A stretch of DNA of 64,000 nt from Limnomonas spitsbergensis (taxonomy: Eukaryota; Chlorophyta; Chlorophyceae; Chlamydomonadales). Both the position numbers and the translations under genes were made by a program. Within the stretch, counting starts at the first letter, position 1, and every line of letters begins with the position of its first letter. Shown piece by piece: positions 13,017 through 27,000 of this stretch. The notes under the pieces were generated by a model. The model had not been told where the DNA came from. It ran no database searches and saw only the letters and a program-made list of their open reading frames with translations. Location of the stretch: the NCBI GenBank assembly GCA_037349105.1, contig JAYJMM010000114.1, positions 4,269,501 to 4,333,500 on the forward strand. The letters run 5' to 3'.

Positions 13017-15054
13017 CTGCGATGTGAGGAAACCGCTGGATAAAAGTACACAAGGAGGGATGGGTCAAATTGCAGGAGCAAGAGGCGTTCCAGCCTCGCC
13101 ATCGCCTCTGACAGCCGAAGAGCGACTAGTACCTGAAGCTGACGATGCCTCGAGGCGAATAACTTGCATCCTTAGCCATCCTGAAAGTGAAATTGATAGG
13201 ACGCTTCAATATATTGTTGTAGAAGAATTTGGAGTCCGGGATTGCCTTTGTCAAGGGAGCCTGTATCCTGAGCCTGTCGCACCACTTAAGGTTGTCGTTC
13301 AGTTCTTACTCCACTGTCCACACACTTCTGAATGCTCAAACATGAGTTCTCTGGTTCACACATTGTAAAAATCTGGTGAAATTGTACATGTTTTTTACGA
13401 TTAGGTACTCTGGCATATGCTATACTGGAAATGCACATTTTCTGGTAATTGGCATTCCACCCCTCCATGTACCTCCACTTCTTAAACAACTGTTAGTTCA
13501 CACACCCCTGCCCCCTGGTTCACACTGTCCAGTCTGCATTTTTTTATTTACCTTGAAAACAGTCCGACAGACTGCCAGGTTGTGCCTCCCTTTGTTCCAA
13601 CTGACCCACCCTAGCCCCATTTCCTCTTCAAGTGTATACAGACCGGGGCTTGGGCGTCTCATCAGCCTAGGCGGGTAGGCCTGTACCTTCCCAAATCCAC
13701 ACACGAAATTCACGCCGCTTCTAAGTTCTCTTTTCTATCCTACCACAACAGTAGATCGGTGGCTTCTTAATGACTGCTGGGATAGTCCGTGTGCTGGTGT
13801 CTTACCTGCCTGTCTAACTAGAGGTGACGCTACGGTACCTACTTGCATGTTGCATGGCCACTGCCATATACCGTTTCGCCACCGTTGACTTCTTCTCAAT
13901 GCACATTACAAGGTGAAATCACGAGTAGAGTGAAGGTACGGTAGCCATTCCGGAATTCAACCCCCCTCCCCCCCATTGCCTTGTATGGAGGCAGGCAGAT
14001 TTTTTACACTACGAGTCCATATGAGATGCCAGGGGATACCGGTCGGTCTTCAGTCTCTGGGCAATCGATTTTGGACCTGCTGGGCCTGGGTCGACGGAAC
14101 GCCTGCAAATCGCAATCTGAAAGTGCAGTGCGAAGAGAATTTGAAGCAGAGCTTTGATGTGCATAACATGCTCGAACGACGAACAGCGGGCATTTGATCA
14201 CAATGCACGGACGGTTGGGCGCGTGCGGAGGGACACGTACCGTCCAAGCCAAGTGTGGATGGAAATTGGAAATCAGTCCTGGATCCCGCACACTTTTGAA
14301 ACCCTAGTTACTGCCCGTTTCTTGAAGACCCGAACCACACATGAGAGGGACCCGACCACATCTGCTTGACCAAGACAACGTAGCTTAAGTTCAACAGAGA
14401 TCAGTGGAGTGTCGTGGTTCCTCGAAGCCACCTGCAAATATCTGGCTTTCTCTCACATCCATCGCCGGTAGTTATGGTGAAAGGTCCTGTCTCAAGCAAA
14501 TTAAGCGTGAAGCACAACAGCCAGAAGCTGTTGTTTAATTACTACAGGTTGTCTTTAAAGCATGGAAGGTGCGTCTATCTATGGTTGTTACCGTTAGGCC
14601 AAATACCTCGTCTGTCGAGTGTCGAGTACTGAGTACTATGATCCTGCCTTGTTTTCCTTCGCCCTGTGTCCACGACTGTGACTGGTCTGACGCCATAATA
14701 TGCCTAGCCAAAAACGCTGAAGCGCATCCTGGCTAGTGCAAACGGCCATTTGCCTGGACATTGACGCTGTTAGGGTTTTTAGTTCTCACGTAGGTTCATG
14801 GGAGCATGTGTCTACCCCATGTGTGCCTGATGTACGACCTTCTCCTCGTGAGCAAACGGATGCTGCTTTGATAGCTGTCACCAGCATCGTCACATTTCCC
14901 CTCCAAGGTCGCATGCACACCTGTATTTTGCTGGTTCCCAAGGGAACGGCGACCGACAGACCGGCACCAGCTCGATCGCTCCAGCGTCACGTGACCACCC
15001 GTACCTGTTACTTGCCATGAGGACACGTGCGTGTTCACTGCCTTCTGCTCGCAG
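13017..15054. promoter_or_regulatory. Divergent intergenic region plus missing first exons
   Basis: This interval separates the minus-strand beta-barrel gene from the plus-strand amine oxidase. It must hold the first exon of both, because neither has a usable in-frame ATG in its first recognised exon. Both promoters are therefore probably here. I could not identify the small first exons, a TATA box or any other specific element. A few short open frames are present without support. Confidence 0.35.
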
Positions 15055-18000
15055 TCGTCACTCCCCTCAAGCGTGCTCAGAGCCCCAATATTCGGCCAAG
15101 GGCTCCGCTGCACGCCCCCACGCGCCACCCCTTGGACGACCTCAATGCATCAGAGGTCTCGCGCGCTGCCAGCGCCTGCAAGCTTCACGCCGCGAACACA
15201 AACGCCGGACAGCTGCGCTTCAACTCAATCCAGCTCCGTGTAAGGATGAAACTGCCCCTCATGATAACCGTTATCAGTCATGCTATCATGCTATAATGCT
15301 CAGTGATCAGCAGCTGCAGCACGCTGCATGCACATCTATGATGCACGCATGTACCCTGCATCTACATCAGGCCACTACGTCCGTCATGGCGTCATGCACA
15401 TAGCCACATACAGTGGGACCCACCATGCATACTGGTATACCGGTACAGTTGCATTTATCTTGCAGTTGAGCTGCATGGCTCTTCAAACCTTCATTGAGGT
15501 TCGTTGTCCCCGATGGTGCAGCAGATTTTAATGCATGGCCTCGCGCAATCGTAGCCATCACTGGATTGCGGCGTACACCACTGCTGCTAGCCAGTGATGT
15601 TAGTACACCAATACGTATCCATACACCGTATTGACGTTGAACGTTTATATGGATGCTTTCATCATTTAATCTGGATACGGGGGTACAAGAAAAATAAAAT
15701 GGGGGGGGCAGGGTCGCAGCCCCCGAAAGCTAGCATGGAGGCCTCTTAACATTTCTCTATCTTAGAACGAAATTTAATCTAAGCCAAGGCAAACTCCCAG
15801 AGACTGGTGGAGACAAATTATGAAAACGCCGCCAAGTGGAACATAGGTAACAACGAAGGGGGCGAGAAGATAATTAGCAATGCGCCACAATTTCCACACT
15901 TTGGGGCACATGCCCGTATTGAGTGTATTGACAGATGTTTTGGGAACGGGCGACCGTATCCCAAACAAATCGGAATACGGGACCGCATGAACACCACTGC
16001 CGCTAGCCGCCACTTTGGCTCATCGGCTCTTCCTTCAAACAGAAGGCAGTTCCTGCTTCCTCGGCTTGGTAACCTCACCCGATGACCCGAAACTGTACCA
16101 TCAGGCATGAGACGCCTGCATGCTACCTTGCCAGTCTGTCACCCTCCTGGCCCTCTCCCCACCACTCGTGCAGGAGCCCCGGAAGGCCGAGCTACTGCAC
16201 TATCAATCTGGAGGCGGCCGGGCCCTGCTGCCACGCCAGGCCCTGTGCGTGCTCATCGTGCCCTCGCGGGCCGTCGCCGTGGAGGCCATCATCGAGCTGG
16301 GTGCTGTTAACCCGGCTCAGGACTGCGTGCTTTCCTGGAACCAGGTGAGATGATGTGCACCAGCTACACTGTTATTAGAGGCAGATGAGCAGCACGATAC
16401 GGCAAAATACGATACGACATGATAAGGCACAGCTTAAGCCGGATTGTACTATCAAGGTAGCAAGATAGGGCACAAAACGACACAGGATTGGCCGGATAGT
16501 ACTACCAAGGTAGCACTGTACGGCACTGAACGAGCTGTATTGTGCCGTATTGTGCAAGCAAGGTGGCTGGGTGCCCCAGCAGTCTCTCCCAGAGGCCCTG
16601 TCAGCAGGAGCAGCAGACGGCCGCATCCCTTGGAGGTCTCGTCTGGGCACCAGTAGCGCCTCTGCCTCGAGGACCCTCCCGCCAGGCCGCCACGCACTCG
16701 AAATATGACACCAATTACCTTGGGGCTGGTATGGGAATATGTCACTGTATGCTAACATGAATCACTTTTGGCTGTGTAGATCCATGTATATCCATGGCTA
16801 GATCCATGTAGTTCCATGTAGATCGATGACTAGATCTTGTTACCTGCCGATGCCCTGGTGACCTGATGATGAGCACCCCTGTGCCCCTGCTTCTCATGTC
16901 CCCCCCCCCCCACAAACCCCATGCTGCCTGGCTGCAGTTGGACGGCATGCACCCCTTGATCTTGCCCAAGGATAACGATCTGGTGATGAGCAACTCTGTG
17001 CCCCTGCTTCTCATGTTCTTCTCTCCCCCTTTCATGTTCTCCCCACCCCCACCATGCGCCGCCTTGCTACAGCTGGACGTCATGCACCCTATGATCACCT
17101 CCGAAAATAACGATCCACTGATGGACACCCGTATGCCCCAGCCTCCCATGTTCTCCTCTCCCCCGGTCATGTTCCGCCACCCCCGTGCCGCCTGGCTGCA
17201 GCTGGACGGCATGCACCCCATGACCACCCCCGAGGATAACGATCTGGCCGAGGCTGTCATGAAGGCAGACTCCACGCTCAGGCGGCTGGTGGCCGAACGC
17301 TATGGTATCACAGACATGGACAAAGTAGTGTGTGATACCTGGTGAGTGTTGAGACGCACGGCTGAAGGTTTTGTGGGAGTGTCCAGGTTTTCAGCTGAAA
17401 CCCCTAACTAGAACATGGATGAAGTAGTGTATCTGTGTATGACACCTAGATATTGTCGAAACACAGGGGTTCAAGTAAGGGGGGTTTAGGGCCAAGACCC
17501 TGGCCGAAACCCTGGGTTTCGGCTGGACCCCATACCCTCAACCCAGACCTCACCCTTCCCTTATGATAGGTAGCCTACTGACTCGCAAAATGAAGAGTAC
17601 TAGACCATGGACAGGGTGGCCTTGAATCCTGAACCTCGACCAGCGAAGCTGGGCGTAGAAAGGCAGCCCCTTTTGGGTTCTGACCTAATAAGCCGGAAGC
17701 CTAAGATGTGTATGTACCGCCTTATACTGCCTCCTGCAGGGCCGCCTCCTGCAGGGCCTGCCACAACGCCCCGGCGCACCTCAGCTCTAGGTGCCTAATG
17801 CAAGGCTTCTTGTACGGCCGTATGTGCCCAGAGTCCTGATATGTGCGTGTACTGCCTTGTACTACCTCTTGCAGGGCCTGCCATAACGCCCGGCGCACCT
17901 CAGCTCTAGGTGCCTAATGCAAGGCTTCTTGCACGGCCGTATGTGCCCAGAGCCCTGAAATGTGCGTGTACTGCCTTGTACTACCTCTTGCAGGGCCTGC

Positions 18001-21000
18001 CATAACGCCCGGCGCACCTCAGCTCTAGGTGCCTGATGCAAGGCTTCTTGTACGGCCGCATGTGCCCAGAGTTTTAAAATACGAGTGTACTGCCTTGTAC
18101 TACCTCCCGCAGGGCCTGCCACAACGCCCCGGCGCACCTCAACTCGAGGCGCCTGATGCAAGGCTTCTTGTACGGCCGCATGTGCCCAGGCGACAACGAG
18201 TACGCGCATCCCATCGACATCTGCCCGATTGTGGACTTGAACGAGCATAGGGTGGTCCACATCGACATGCCTGAGGGGCAGCCACCGCCGGTGGGGTTCC
18301 AGTTTCCCCTTTCTACATTTGTTGTGCGGTCCGATGGGTGGGAAGAGACATATAACTGGTCCTGTATTACCTCTTGACGCCCTGTTCATGATTAGTAGGA
18401 GATCAGAAGGGCGGTGGAGGGACTGGCAAGGGCCGTGTCGCATTATTTGCGTCGCTGCAGCCTGCATGGCCGTGGCTGGTATGTCCGCCCTCGTCCCCGC
18501 AGCATTCGGGTTTCTTTCAAGGTTTCGTGATTTTTTTACATTTTATTGCTTTTTAGCTTGTTTCAGGTAACGAGGTCATGTTTATCGCATACTGGCTCCT
18601 TCCACCGCTGCTGCTGCTGCTGCTGTCACCCTCTCAGATGCCGCTTCAGTCCGTCAACTACCGCAGTGACTTGGTGTCGGAGTCCTGGCGGACAGACCTC
18701 AAGCCCCTGCACATCGTCCAGCCACAGGTGAGGGCCTGCGGCAGAGAGGAGCCACTGAATGCCGGGGCATCTAATTAAGGCAATAGGGTTTGGTCACAGG
18801 TGAGGGCCTGTTGCCGTGACCTGGTGTCGGAGTCCTGGCGGACAGACCTCTCGAGCCCCTGCACATCGTCCAGCCACAGGTTGGAGTGGTTCCAACATAT
18901 CGCGTTTTGAATGGGCCTGTGGCAGCAGGAGCCATGGAATGGAATGCCTGTGTTCAGGATTCAGGGTTAAGGATTTGGCGACACATTACGTCCCGTAGCA
19001 GCTGGAGCGGTGAAATGCCAGCATACGTTTAGTGCTCAGCAATAGGTCCGAGCCCGGTGTAGCATCCTTGTTTGAAAGCAGAAGCATCTGGTGCCAAAGA
19101 CCAGAACACCTACCGTAACCTACCAGCATGTCTGTACCGTAGATTTGATTTGCCCTCTTTCTCCGTTGCGCATTAGTTTCTTACGCAACGCTGCCCAACT
19201 TTCCACCCGAATTCCCGACTATTTTTTTGTCAATTTACCAATCGAATTCCCGACTGTAAACTGGTTTTGATGATAGACCGTTTGTATTTGCATGCATCCC
19301 TCACCCTTGAACCACGTGACTCCTGTGAGAAATTGCAAATCAAATCTGCAGTGCACAGTTACAAACACCAAAAGCCTATCCAGTGGTGGTCCTCGCACAC
19401 CGGTGTGGCATCCTGCAGCCGTGCTGCTAGTACGCATCAAAAGGAATCTTCACGTCCATTTTTTCCCGTGATAACATCTGCCGTCCTTCAGCTGAACAGG
19501 AGCTACCCCAGATTTGAGCACCAGGGTGCAGCACTGTTTGTCTAAGGGTGCTTAAGCTACAATTCAGCTACATCCTGGCTGATGGCGCTGGGGGCCTGGT
19601 GCTGCAAGGTGCCTGCTGCTTGGGACACGGGTCGCAGGCTGGTGCAGGTTTGGCCCCCCGTGGATCAGCATCTGTCAACTCTAAACACGGTCTGCCCAAA
19701 GTGGCCTCTAAAACTAGGTGGCCTTCAAAAGGGCCTCCCAGCGGCTCTCCAAAACACACTTTGATCACACTTTATTAAGTATAGCGCCAGGCGTCTGTAT
19801 CGAACATTTCATGGTCCTCGCTTGCCTTTGGAAAATTGTGTGATGCCTCTGCTCCCCCCCCCCCCCCTCCCGCTTCCCCACTGTGCGCAGGGCCCCAGCT
19901 TCCGCGTCGAAGGCAATCTCATCCAGTGGCAGAAATGGAACATCCGCATCGGTTTCAACGCGAGAGAGGGACTGGTCCTGCATCAGGTCAGCTACTAGTG
20001 GCGGCGGGTTTAACCCTACACCCCGCACCCTTCACCACAAACCCCTAAATCCTGAACCCTAAACCTTAAACCCTCGGATCGGTGATGAGGACGGCGGCGA
20101 TTCAAACCCTCCCTCATTAACCCTGAACCAAGACACACGGTCGATTACAGGGATGGCGGCAGTGTTCACCCTCTCTCCCAATCCCGATTAAGGAACCAGG
20201 TCAGTAATGAGGACGGCGGCGGTGCAAACCCTCTCTCCTAAGCTCTTAACCCCCAAACCCTACAATGGGCTGGCTACCAGGACGGCGGAGGACCCTCCAT
20301 CCTAGACCCTGACCATCCTAAACCCTCAACTTCAGAGACCAGGTCTGGAAGAGGATGTTAGAGGTGCATGCCAACCCTGTATCCTACACCCTTAACTCCA
20401 GAATCTACAACGGGTGATGGGACCGCCGCGGATTCATCCCTCCATCCTAAACGTATACCAAGAGACCAGTTCAATCAGTTAGGAGGACGACGGCAGTTTA
20501 AACCCTAAATTCCAATCCTAAACCAAGAGGCCATGTCCGCTACGAGGATGGTAGCAGTTAAAACCCTAAATCCCAACCTGTGCTCTGGACCACAATCCAG
20601 GTTGGCTACGAAGATGGCAGCCGAGTGAGGCCTGTACTGCACCGCATGAGCCTGGCTGAGATGGCCGTCCCGTACGGGGATCCCAACTACGTGCAGGCAC
20701 GCAAGTCAGCCTTCGACGTCGGCGACTACGGTTTTGGCTTCTGCGCCAACTCCCTGGCGCTGGGGTGTGACTGCCTGGGGCACATCAAGGTGGGGAGGGG
20801 AACCGAGTAACGGTACTGTATCCAGTCCTGGTTTGTGTTAGGACATAAAGAACAAATAAATCATAATTAAATTATCATCAAGTTATAATAAAAATAAAAT
20901 CTTATGAGCAGGTCTCAAAGGGAGATCCAGTCTCCATGTTTAATGTAGATGTGCTTTGCCTTCCCTCCTCATTTAAGTTGTTTGCGATGAGGGATATGGT

Positions 21001-24000
21001 ACTTGAAAATGCGATTTTTCTCTATCAATTTCCGGTGCCACTTTTCAGTAAAAATCGAGAGCTTTGATCTGCTATTCGCTGTACGGTACCAAAAGATCAC
21101 CGGAGTTGTCACGGTATCACATTTTGCGTTCATGTTATGTTTTATGATGAACTGATGTCACTTGTGTCATCATAAATGTGAACCGGGATCAAGGAATGCG
21201 GACTTGTCTACCATCCTCCATGTACCGTCAGTCACAAAAGCTCCTCTACTGTTTTTAGCACAGTGTGAAAAGTATGAAAAGTATTTAACGTCAACAAATA
21301 TTATATATTTTGGTTTCAAGTTTTTGTAGGTCCCAGGCATCCAAGAGTAAAATCAAGCCACCAGCGGTGTCTATAGGACGACATGGATGCTGCGTTGGGA
21401 CCCGCCTCTGTGCCCAAGTATACTGTGAGACGAGTTTGGGTACCCAACAGGCAACTTTGGTAAACAAAACAACCTGGATCAACCTGGAACAATCTGGATT
21501 GTTATCTGGATAATAATCCAGATAACAATCCCCATTGACTCCTGGCGGGAAAAAGCCCAGAGAATCAAAACTGCTTAACTCCACTCGAGACACCCCGTCC
21601 TAACGTAGCGCCCCTGCATATCATCATATCATGTGCACATCACGCAGTACTTTGACGGTGTTGTCGCCGACAGCCGCGGCTGCCCCGTGGTCATCAAGAA
21701 CGCTGTGTGCCTGCACGAGGAGGACGCCGGCATCCTGTGGAAGCACACGGACGTGAGGTCGGCGCACGTGGAGGTACGGCGCTCCCGCCGCCTGGTCCTG
21801 CAGCAGATCAGCACCTTCATGAACTACGAGTACATCCTGAGCTTCAACTTCTACCAGGTGGGTTAGGGTTCAGAGTTACCTGTTCCATTAGGGCTCAGGG
21901 TTACTAGGGTTGAGGGTTACCAGGGTTTAGGCTTACCAGTAACTTGGGGTTCAGGGTCTCCAGAGTCATGGATAGCTAACTGGGTTAGGGTTCAGGCTTA
22001 CCAGGGTTTGAAGGTTGTCAGCATTGTGGGTCGCCCAATCGGTTAGGGTTCAGAGTACGTAATTAGGATGTAGGGTGGCTGCTAGGCTGGCTCTAGGGCA
22101 TCCTCGGGTCAGATTTCCCGACGCTCCCCTGCTGCATCTCACAACAGATCCCTGGTCATCCGCACCCTTATCTCAGCGGAGCCAACAGCACATTTGCTCA
22201 AGTAAAACAAGCTTGTTTGTGGCTGCCTTTTTCCCGTCTCAATTCAAGTAATGCCGGTAGAGCTTGTAGATCTCCTTCAGGTTTTCACACAACAGCACTG
22301 TTTGACGCCCCCCCAGGAAAACGCCATCAACTTTGATATCTCCTTCAGATGTCCACACAACAGCACACCTTTTGACGCCCCCCCAGGACGGCACCATCAA
22401 CTTTGAGGTCAGGCTGAGTGGCATCCTCTCCACCAGCGCCGCCCCGCACGGCGAAGTGGACCACGCCTTCGGGATCCGCGTCGCCCCCGGAGTGAATGTG
22501 AGGAGCGGTCACGAGGGGGGAGGGGTCACAGCTTGAACGCAACCAACAAGAGCTTCTTGAAGCAAGGGCCGGGCCATGCAAATCAGTGGTGTAAAAGCCT
22601 GGGGTCTGCTCGTAGCTCAAATAATAATACATATTAATAAATAATGTAGCAATAAGCCCCCACAAAGTCAACACGAGTGGCTTATGGGTTTTGGTGTCAC
22701 GGCATTAACGCACCCACCCACCCACCCGTCCTGTTTTTCATATCCATCCTAACCCTCGTCCCTTGCAGAACAGCCCTGCACTCGCCCCACAACTGCACAT
22801 TGTGGTTTCTCTCTAATTCAGCTACAGCTTGATATGAACCTGGATAAAACGACAACCTAACATAACCTTCCGCATCTCACCTACTACGAAAAGAAGAGGA
22901 AACGCACAGAGACACGGTATCTGGTGCTGAGGCTTCATTTGTAACTTCAGCAGCGACCTGTCCATGTCCCCTCTTTTTGTTTCAGCCATTTCACCTGTCT
23001 ATGCCCTTGTTTTTAATTCCAGTGATTTCACATGTCCATGCAATTGACCATGCCCCTTCATTCAATTTTAGCCCTTTCACCTTTTTTTTTCTTTTTTTTT
23101 CCCCCAGCGATTTCACCTGTCCATGCAATTGATGTTTCATTTCAGCGATTTCACCTGTCCTTGCCTTTTCCCCCTCTAATGTCAGCGATTTCACCCTGAT
23201 TCCACCCCCTTCACGTTCCCTCGTTCTCCAGGCAACGGTGCACCAGCACTTCTTCTGCGTCCGAATCGACCCTGCTGTTGACGACCTTCAGGGAGGACGC
23301 GATTTGCTCGTAAGCGAGGTACGGGTCGAACGGTTGAGCGGTTGGCTTTCAGGGGTTTGGTCGGAATTCAAATTTTAGAGCGGTTCTTTTTTTTGCTAAT
23401 CTTTGCCAGGAACATCTCTGTACACTCTTTTCCTGCCACTGAGCAACCAGCAGTTGGCAGTGAGACGGTGCCAGCGCATGTTTAAGGAAATAAGAGGTCC
23501 TTGCTTCGAAAATATGTTTCGATGAACATGGCGGTTGGTGAAATCACATTACAGATGCCTGCTCCTTCTGGGGTGATATATGGGGGGGGGCGGGTCCCGT
23601 ACCCCCCTTTCCTTGAATCTCGTTCCACAAAAAACACCGCCTGCGGTAAGATAAAAACGTACTTGTAGCCAATTTTAAAAAGTACTGACCCAGCAGGTCC
23701 TCGATCCTCCTTTCTTCTATTCCAATCCCTCCCTGCTGGGGATGGTGGCAGAAAAATAGCCAGCCGCATGACCGGGTCGGTTGTCCTCAAGCAGGATCTG
23801 CTTGGGCTGCATCCTGGCTTGACTCTTTCCTGACGGGCCTCTTCCCCCCCTCTCCCTCCCCCCTCCGTTTGAAGAGAGGGTATATGCCGGGACGATCTGA
23901 TCCACATGCCTTAACACAATCAATGAATGTGTGTGGGGGGGTAGGGACCCCGTACTACCCTGTTCCCCCCTTCCCTCCAACCTCCTCACTACCCTTGTCT

Positions 24001-27000
24001 TTTACCCTTTGCCCCCCTTCCCCCAACCCACTCACTCCCCGTGCTGCCCCAGTCCCCCCTCCCTCCACCCCCCACGATCCCCCCTCCCTCAACCCCCTCA
24101 TTCCCCCTATGATGCCCCGGTCCCTGCCCCCCCGCCGCACCTATACTGTCCCCATCCACTCTGAATGTCGTCGCTGTTGCGCTCCGCGTGCACCCGATCA
24201 CAGGTGGAAGCACGCGCCCTACCCGAGGGTCCCTCAAACCCGTTCTCGAACGCCTTCACGATGGCGGAAACCGACCTGCTGACCACAAGCGAGGCGCAAC
24301 GCGACGTCAACTTCGCGACGGCGCGCAGCTGGCGCATCAAGAACCCGCGCGTTGTCAACCCGGTCAGCGGGCAGCCGGTGGCCTTCAAGATCATGCCGGG
24401 GTCAAGTGAGTATTTGCAGTGTTTTTTCAGTGTTCATTTCAGTATTTTATAGCAGCGCACTTCATCCACAGTCTGGTCTTAGGACCGCAGGGCTTGCTGC
24501 ATGTCCAGGTGCGTAACGGCCAGAGGCCGGTCCAGGTTTCGTCCCAATCGGACCAGTGGTGTCTATCCACACGGCATCTCTCCCCAAAGTTGGCGTGGCG
24601 CCAACTCAAATAACTTATAACTTATAAGCCCTGGCAAAAACACATGTTGACGGTGGGGCCGTGGGTTGAGATTGTTTTATGACATCAAGGTTGGATCGGT
24701 GAAGGGGCCATGGGGGAGAGGCTGTGTGTCGGAATTCCTGGAAACATTTGTCCAGGCCGGACTGCTGGCGGCGGCATTGTTTTTCAAATACCTAAAGCCC
24801 GGCCTTCCTAGCTGCCCCCCCCCCCCAAATGCCCATTGCAGCTCCAGCCATGATGAAGGGTCCTAAGAGTCCACCAACGCGCCTAGTTTGAAGTACTTGA
24901 TGCCCAGCCCACCCTAGCTTCCCACCCACGTCAACGCGCCTAGTTTAGAAATATTGCATGCCCCAGCCCACCCTAGCTGCCCCCCTCCCCCCCAACGCAC
25001 CTACTTTCAAATACTTGAATCCCCAGCCCACCCTAGCTGTCCCCCTCTCCCCTGACACGCCAACTTTCAAATACTACAAGCCCCAGCCCACTAGCTGTCC
25101 ACCCCTTCCAACTGCCCATTGTTGCTCCTGCCATGATGATGGGTCCCAAGAGCTTGGTCCACCAGCGCGCCTAGTTTGAAGTACTTGATTCCCAGCCCAC
25201 CCTAGCTTCCCACCCCCTCCAACTGCCGATTGTAGCTCCTGCCATGATGATGGGTCCCAAGAGCTTGGTCCACCAGCGCGCCTAGTTTGACGTACTTGAT
25301 GCCCAGCCCACCCTAGCTTCCCACCCCCTCCAACTGCCGATTGTAGCTCCTGCCATGATGATGGGTCCCAAGAGCTTGGTCCACCAGCGCGCCTAGTTTG
25401 AAGTACTTGATTCCCAGCCCACCCTAGCTTCCCACCCCCTCCAACTGCGGATTGTAGCTCCTGCCATGATGATGGGTCCCAAGAGCTTGGTCCATCAGCG
25501 CGCCTAGTTTGACGTACTTGATTCCCAGCCCACCCTAGCTTCCCACCCCCTCCAACTGCCGATTGTAGCTCCTGCCATGATGATGGGTCCCAAGAGCTTG
25601 GTCCATCAGCGCGCCTAGTTTGAAGTACTTGATGCCCAGCCCACCCTAGCTTCCCACCCCCTCCAACTGCCGATTGTAGCTCCTGCCATGATGATGGGTC
25701 CCAAGAGCTTAGTCCACCAGCGCGCCCTCTTTGCCACACACAACCTCTGGGTGACCCCCTACGATGACGACCAGATGTTCCCCGCTGGAAACCATGTGGT
25801 GCAGTCCCAAAAGTGCCTCGGCCTCGGAGAGTGGACCAAACAGGTGAGTTCGATGCCCCAGGTTGCGTTGGCTCACGGCACTGATGACCATGAGCAGATC
25901 TCTCAACTAAGAAATTAGAAAGACAGGCATTTTTAATCAGCTTGCAATAGGTTTGGAGATTTCACCTAGCAGGGGGGGAAATCAATTGGGCACGCTGCCA
26001 AGCCATTCGTCTACATTCTACAGTCTCCCTGGTTCACTCTTCACATGGGGAACGCTACCATGCCCTAATCCACACCTCTGAGGCTCATACTTCTTATGGG
26101 GAATGCCGCCATGCCTTCGTCTACCTCCCACCTCCCTGGTTCATACTTAAGGGGAGATCACGCCAAGAGGGAGCGGGGCAAATCTGTATGAACTGTGACA
26201 GAGCAACGCCGCAGCCGCCGCCAGTACAGCAGTTGTGTGCTGCCAGCTGTCTCCCCTCTTGCCTGCTCGCACAGGCATGCTCTATATTTCGCTGTACTAC
26301 TTTGACGTACTCACCCCTTCACCCTTAAGGCCTTGCCCCTCCTAAACCCTAAACCCCAAACCCACCCCTTGCTGTTTTTGTGTGATGTGCAGGGCAAGTC
26401 ACTAGTGGGGGCCGATCCTGTCATCTGGTTCAGGTGGGCACAGGCCTTGGCAGTGGGCACAGGATGGACAGCCTGCTTACCGCTCCCGAAGCAAACACAC
26501 ACAACGTACAGCTGTACAACGGACAACATGCTGTGTGAATAGCTGCACGTTTAAAATAGGCGCATTTTCTGGAGGTATCTAAGGCACACGGGATATTCAT
26601 TCAAACTGGGATATTAAGGTAGCCATCTGTGACCTTCGAATCCTTGATTTGCGAGTGACCTCCCCTCGCTCGCCTCATATTTTTATTTTTGCTCGCAGCT
26701 TTGGTCTCACCCACAGCCCCCGAGTGGAGGATTTCCCCGTGATGCCTGTGGAGGTCGTCGGCTTCATGCTCAAGCCTGAGGGATTCTTCAGGTGAGCAAA
26801 TCTTAAACCCTAAACCCTTCATGCTCAAGCCCGAGGGATTCTTTAGGTGAGAAAATGCTCCACCCGCATGGTTCTCTGACGGGGACCACAAAACCCATGC
26901 CTGCTGCATGCTACCTTTTGGTCTAAGATTGCCGCCAGTCCCCCCGCCCTCCTCATGCAGGAAGGGGGCCTTCTTGATGACGCACCCGAGCTGTGTCTTG

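Noticed and set aside
15017..15403. Alternative frame from ATG 15017 as the amine-oxidase start
   Set aside because: It is out of frame with the conserved [11 protein letters not shown] segment and runs past the exon's donor.
25074..25739. Minus-strand 221-residue repeat protein
   Set aside because: It is the antisense reading of the tandem exon 12 decoys of the amine oxidase.
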